Assembly (NCBI GenBank): GCA_028711205.1
Contig: JAQTSP010000074.1
Span: 1-10,257 of the forward strand
Reading direction: 5' to 3'
Length of the DNA stretch: 10,257 bases
Source: Eubacteriales bacterium
Lineage (GTDB): Bacteria; Bacillota; Clostridia; Christensenellales; SZUA-584
The translations under genes were made by a program, and so were the position numbers. Positions within the stretch are counted from its first letter, which is position 1. Each line of letters opens with the position of its first letter. The notes under the pieces are model-generated. The model had not been told where the DNA came from, searched no databases, and saw only the letters and a program-made list of their open reading frames with translations. Below, in pieces: positions 7,217 through 10,257 of the stretch.

Positions 7217-8149
7217 ATGGATACTTATTTAGTAACAGGCGCAAATGGGTTTGTGGGTAAAGAAGTCGTGAGACAATTGCTTAATAATGGAAATAATGTG
7301 ACGGCAATCGGGAGACACAAGCCGGATCTGAATGTTCAATTTATCAAAGCCGACATATGCGACACACAAGCCATTAGAGGAGCGCTACAAGATAAGAAAT
7401 TTGACTATGTTTTTCATCTTGCGTCTCTGCCGATTGACACGGGTGATCCCTATCAGATGGTCAATACAAATGTTTATGGATGCCTCAATCTACTTGAAGA
7501 GGCAAGGAAGATAAAGCCTGAAAAATTTGTTTTAGCAAGCAGTATTTCCGCATATGAATGGTTCCCGGCTACGAAGTTTAATGCTCCGGATTATTTGCCC
7601 GTCGATGAAGAGCATCCCTGCAGGCCAAAAGATATGTATTCAGTTACGAAACGTATGCAGGAGCTGCTTATCCAAACTTATTATTGGCAATACAAGGTGC
7701 CTGCGGTTGCTTTACGTGTGACCGCTGTCATCGGCCCTGATGGCAAAGGAGGAGGCCAAGGATGGAGAGAAATTGCCGTGCAGTTAAGTAAAGGGGAGCG
7801 GGTGCAGATTCCACATATGAGCGCAAGTGAGAAGTGCCATTATGTCGATATACGTGATGTGGCAAGAATGTTTATAGCCGCGGCAAAAAGCGATGTTCAT
7901 GGAGGCGAGATATTTAACTGCTGCGGACCGAAAGCTGTGACAGGCGCCGAGTTTGCTGAAATTGTTCACCGTTATTATCCGGATATTATTGTTGAATATG
8001 GATTTCCCTGGAGTATGGCGCAAGGAAACGAAATAGAATTCGACATGAGCAAAGCAAAAGAAATATTAGGATATGAACCGCAGTTCGGTTTGGCGGATTC
8101 TATTCAGTATTTAAAAGCTTGGATTGACGGCGGGAACCTGAAAGATTAA
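7217..8149 (+). CDS. NAD-dependent epimerase/dehydratase (extended SDR)
   Basis: This 310-residue protein is an extended short-chain dehydrogenase of the GalE/uronate dehydrogenase type. The nucleotide-binding motif is TGANGFVG (7-14). ADIC (45-48) holds the acidic residue near the adenine, ASS (107-109) supplies the serine, and YSVTK holds the catalytic Tyr141 and Lys145. FHLAS (66-70) is also typical. The C-terminal substrate domain contains YVDIRDVARMF (about 209-219) and ends with a GYEP motif (285-288). Known relatives interconvert nucleotide sugars or oxidise free sugars and uronates. No nucleotide-sugar genes are nearby, so a free sugar or sugar-acid substrate is likelier here. GGAGG (7204-7208) precedes the ATG, 34 bases after the preceding stop. 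Exact reaction unknown. Confidence 0.88.
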   Translation: MDTYLVTGANGFVGKEVVRQLLNNGNNVTAIGRHKPDLNVQFIKADICDTQAIRGALQDKKFDYVFHLASLPIDTGDPYQMVNTNVYGCLNLLEEARKIKPEKFVLASSISAYEWFPATKFNAPDYLPVDEEHPCRPKDMYSVTKRMQELLIQTYYWQYKVPAVALRVTAVIGPDGKGGGQGWREIAVQLSKGERVQIPHMSASEKCHYVDIRDVARMFIAAAKSDVHGGEIFNCCGPKAVTGAEFAEIVHRYYPDIIVEYGFPWSMAQGNEIEFDMSKAKEILGYEPQFGLADSIQYLKAWIDGGNLKD

Positions 8150-8150
8150 C

Positions 8151-8157
8151 GGAGAAG
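8151..8157 (+). promoter_or_regulatory. Ribosome binding site supporting a TTG start
   Basis: GGAGAAG lies 3 bases upstream of the TTG at 8161 (6 counted from GGAG). The next in-frame ATG lies after the HxH metal motif, so it cannot be the start of a working PHP protein. This site therefore decides in favour of TTG. Confidence 0.75.
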
Positions 8158-8160
8158 CGA

Positions 8161-9042
8161 TTGAAAACTAAATATTTACATGATTACCATATACATACAG
8201 AGTATTCGTTTGACTGTCATGTCAGCATGAACAGTTATTGCAAAAAAGCGGTAGAGCTAGGCTTGAATGAAATATGTTTTACGGATCATATTGATCTATT
8301 TTATGATAGAAAGCCGGTTGGAGCTGATGCTGAAAAATTAGTTGTTAATGAATCAGGCAAGATGAAATTAACATATATCGATGATTGCCGTCAAATAATA
8401 AATTTTGATTTTAATGAAAGACAAAGAGAAATAGGCTTACTCATGGCTCAATATCCACAACTAAGAATTGTTTCAGGCGTAGAGATTGGTCTGGCTCCGG
8501 GAATGGATCTTTTTTTCGATAGATATATAAAAGACTATCATTTTGATTATATCTTAGCATCACAGCATTTAATTAATGGCCAAGATCCATACTGCGGAGG
8601 ATTTTTTAATGACAGGTCAAAGGACGAAGCTTATCAGGAATATTTAATGGAGATGTATGCGAACTTAAAAAAATTTGACGATTTTTGTTGCGTCGGGCAT
8701 ATTGGTTACCCGGCAAGATTTTGCAGTGAAGAAGATAGCCGATTGCATATTAAAAATCACATAGACATCATAGATGAAACATTAAAACTGCTTATTGAAA
8801 AAGGACATGGTATAGAGGTAAATACTGTAGGCTATAAAAATACTGGAGATTGGTTTCCTCCCTATTCGATAATACAAAGATTTTATCAATTAACAGGAGA
8901 AGTGATAACGATTGGATCGGATTGTCACAGCCTTGATAGATTAGGGCAATATAATGAGGTAGCGTTGCAAATGGTTGAGGCTGCCGGGTTTAAATACTTA
9001 ACATCATTCTATAACAAAAAGCCTCAATACGTTAAAATATGA
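8161..9042 (+). CDS. PHP-domain phosphoesterase (histidinol-phosphatase HisJ-like)
   Basis: This 293-residue protein is a PHP-family metallo-phosphoesterase, close in size and motif order to HisJ-type histidinol phosphatases. Putative metal ligands appear in order: HIH (His10, His12), TDH (His43), VEIG (Glu108), SQH (His136), VGH (His180) and SDCH (Asp254, His256). The set appears complete, so it is probably active and trinuclear. Translation starts at TTG, only 11 bases after the preceding stop. There are no histidine biosynthesis genes around it, and HisJ-like names are often given by default to such proteins. In this cluster it more likely removes phosphate from a sugar or cyclitol phosphate, or hydrolyses another ester. 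It sits beside a sugar kinase, which makes the kinase/phosphatase pairing curious. The low GC matches the preceding five genes. Confidence 0.88.
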   Translation: MKTKYLHDYHIHTEYSFDCHVSMNSYCKKAVELGLNEICFTDHIDLFYDRKPVGADAEKLVVNESGKMKLTYIDDCRQIINFDFNERQREIGLLMAQYPQLRIVSGVEIGLAPGMDLFFDRYIKDYHFDYILASQHLINGQDPYCGGFFNDRSKDEAYQEYLMEMYANLKKFDDFCCVGHIGYPARFCSEEDSRLHIKNHIDIIDETLKLLIEKGHGIEVNTVGYKNTGDWFPPYSIIQRFYQLTGEVITIGSDCHSLDRLGQYNEVALQMVEAAGFKYLTSFYNKKPQYVKI

Positions 9043-9052
9043 TAAATGAAAC

Positions 9053-9060
9053 AGGAGGAG
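9053..9060 (+). promoter_or_regulatory. Ribosome binding site fixing the iolG start
   Basis: AGGAGGAG lies 2 bases before the ATG at 9063 (4 counted from AGGAGG). The frame also contains an ATG at 9039 that overlaps the stop of the PHP gene, but nothing like a ribosome binding site precedes it. The family N-terminus begins at the 9063 ATG. Confidence 0.8.
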
Positions 9061-9062
9061 CC

Positions 9063-10073
9063 ATGAAAAAGAAATTGATAATCGGCGTGATTGGCTGTGG
9101 CAGAATCGGCAGGCTGCATATAGAAAATATATCGAACCATATTCATTTTGTAACAATAAAGGCGATTGCCGATTTGTATGCGAATGAAATAAAAGCCTGG
9201 GCATATGAATTAGGGATTAACAACGTCTATTCAGATTATAAAAAAATACTTAATGATACTGAGATTGACGCTGTCCTGATCTGTTCACCTACAGATACAC
9301 ATTCAAAAATAATTGTCGAAGCTGCGAAGGCCGGCAAGAATATATTTTGCGAAAAACCGATAGACTTTGATATCGAAAACATTACTTTTGCATTAGACGC
9401 GGTTCGGCAGTCGGGCGTAAAATTACAGATCGGTTTTAACAGGAGGTATGATCATAATTTCAAAGCGGTAAAAGATAAGATAGCCGAAGGCAAGATCGGC
9501 GATCTTCACATCATTAAAATCACCTCAAGAGATCCTGCCCCGCCGCCTATTGAGTATATTAAAGTATCCGGCGGGATATTTTTAGATATGACAATTCATG
9601 ATTTTGATATGGTAAGGTATCTGACCGGCGGCGAAGTGACAGAGGTTTATACAAATGCGGCTGTATTGGTCGATCCGGCGATCGGCGCCGCAGGCGATGT
9701 TGATACCGCTATCATCTCGTTGAAATTTGCCAACGGTGCGATCGGTGTTATTGATAATAGTCGAAAGGCTGTTTACGGATATGATCAGCAGGTGGAGGTT
9801 TTTGGTTTAAAAGGGTCGATAGCCATTTCAAATGATACGCCCAATTCGTCTGTTTTAAGCACGGAAGAAGGCGTATTTTGTGAAAAGCCAAAGCACTTTT
9901 TTCTCGAAAGGTATAAAGATTCATTTGTTGCGGAATTGAAAGACTTTTTTGAAGCTGTTTGTGAGGATAGGGAAACCAGCGTAACGGGCATTGACGGATT
10001 AAAACCTGTACAGATTGGACTTGCGGCACAGAAATCCTATATAACCAATATGCCTGTAAAGATATTAACGTAA
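9063..10073 (+). CDS. iolG: Inositol 2-dehydrogenase
   Basis: This 336-residue Gfo/Idh/MocA protein oxidises myo-inositol at C2 to 2-keto-myo-inositol (scyllo-inosose) with NAD+, the first step of inositol catabolism in the cytosol. The Rossmann motif is GVIGCGRIGRLH (8-19), the catalytic lysine is in CEKP (Lys98), and the pair Asp175 and His179 is in LDMTIHDFD. These match the Lys, Asp, His triad known from Bacillus IolG. Strongly diagnostic stretches are RDPAPPPIEYIKVSGG (156-171), VLVDPAIG and DNSRKAVYGYDQ. It follows the PHP gene by 20 bases and is followed, 57 bases later, by iolE, the enzyme for the next step. Some members also accept glucose or other inositol isomers. The identification as IolG is strong; the preferred isomer is not resolved. 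Confidence 0.93.
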   Translation: MKKKLIIGVIGCGRIGRLHIENISNHIHFVTIKAIADLYANEIKAWAYELGINNVYSDYKKILNDTEIDAVLICSPTDTHSKIIVEAAKAGKNIFCEKPIDFDIENITFALDAVRQSGVKLQIGFNRRYDHNFKAVKDKIAEGKIGDLHIIKITSRDPAPPPIEYIKVSGGIFLDMTIHDFDMVRYLTGGEVTEVYTNAAVLVDPAIGAAGDVDTAIISLKFANGAIGVIDNSRKAVYGYDQQVEVFGLKGSIAISNDTPNSSVLSTEEGVFCEKPKHFFLERYKDSFVAELKDFFEAVCEDRETSVTGIDGLKPVQIGLAAQKSYITNMPVKILT

Positions 10074-10130
10074 TAAAGGAACTTGAAAAAGCACGGCAAT
10101 ACTGATTCATGGGAAAGGGAGATGACGAAT

Positions 10131-10257
10131 ATGCTGAACAGAGAAAAAGTGAAACTGGGCAATGCGCCGGTCGGATGGACGAACGACGACTTGCCCGAGC
10201 TTGGTGCGGAAAATACTTTTGAGCAGTGCATCAGCGAAATGGCGCTTGCGGGGTATG
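10131..10257 (+). CDS. iolE: Inosose dehydratase, N-terminal fragment cut by window edge
   Basis: The reading frame from the ATG at 10131 runs off the right edge after 42 codons, without a stop. Its start closely matches the known IolE N-terminus: KVKLG, then APVGWTNDD, LPELG, and FEQCISEMALAG. IolE is a TIM-barrel metalloenzyme of about 300 residues that dehydrates 2-keto-myo-inositol to a diketo compound, the second step of the pathway. The purine-rich GGGAG (10117-10121) is 9 bases before this ATG. An in-frame ATG at 10122 touches the ribosome binding site and is less likely. GC is clearly higher than in the genes at 3146-9042. Confidence 0.93.
   Translation, partial: MLNREKVKLGNAPVGWTNDDLPELGAENTFEQCISEMALAGY

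Noticed and set aside
9039..9062. Starting iolG at the ATG at 9039
   Set aside because: That ATG overlaps the PHP stop and lacks a ribosome binding site. A strong AGGAGG sits before the ATG at 9063, where the family N-terminus begins.

Overview
The window looks like a bacterial carbohydrate-catabolism locus, probably from a Firmicute of the clostridial type. All genes lie on the + strand, tightly packed, with purine-rich AGGAGG-type ribosome binding sites and moderate GC. The key anchor is the right edge. The last two genes are recognisable as myo-inositol catabolism genes: iolG (inositol 2-dehydrogenase) and the first 42 codons of iolE (inosose dehydratase). The locus is therefore most likely devoted to uptake and breakdown of inositol or an inositol derivative.

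Left part (1-3116): a possible gene tail, then a perfect 17-bp inverted repeat. Next come a two-domain sugar-type ABC ATPase (142-1662) and an RbsC-type permease (1691-2671). The region 2672-3116 looks like spacer, but its C-proximal part reads, in three alternating frames, as the last third of a second RbsC-type permease. That is a decayed pseudogene. No substrate-binding protein is complete in the window; one would be expected just upstream.

Middle part (3146-9042): six closely spaced genes of visibly lower GC. They encode a Gfo/Idh/MocA oxidoreductase, a xylose-isomerase-like TIM-barrel protein, a PfkB-family sugar kinase, a zinc-dependent medium-chain alcohol dehydrogenase, an extended short-chain dehydrogenase/epimerase, and a PHP-family phosphoesterase with a TTG start. 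I cannot assign exact substrates. As a set they resemble an accessory pathway that oxidises, epimerises or cleaves, phosphorylates and dephosphorylates a cyclitol- or sugar-like compound.

Right part (9063-10257): iolG and the start of iolE, with GC rising again. The remaining core inositol genes (iolB, iolC, iolD, iolJ) are not in the window and may follow.

Working model (inference): the ABC transporter imports a cyclitol or modified cyclitol. The AT-richer cassette converts it to an intermediate that IolG, IolE and later enzymes can process. The most notable details are the ATPase, in which the defects are confined to one composite ATP site, and the permease remnant, which sits exactly at the compositional boundary of the cassette.
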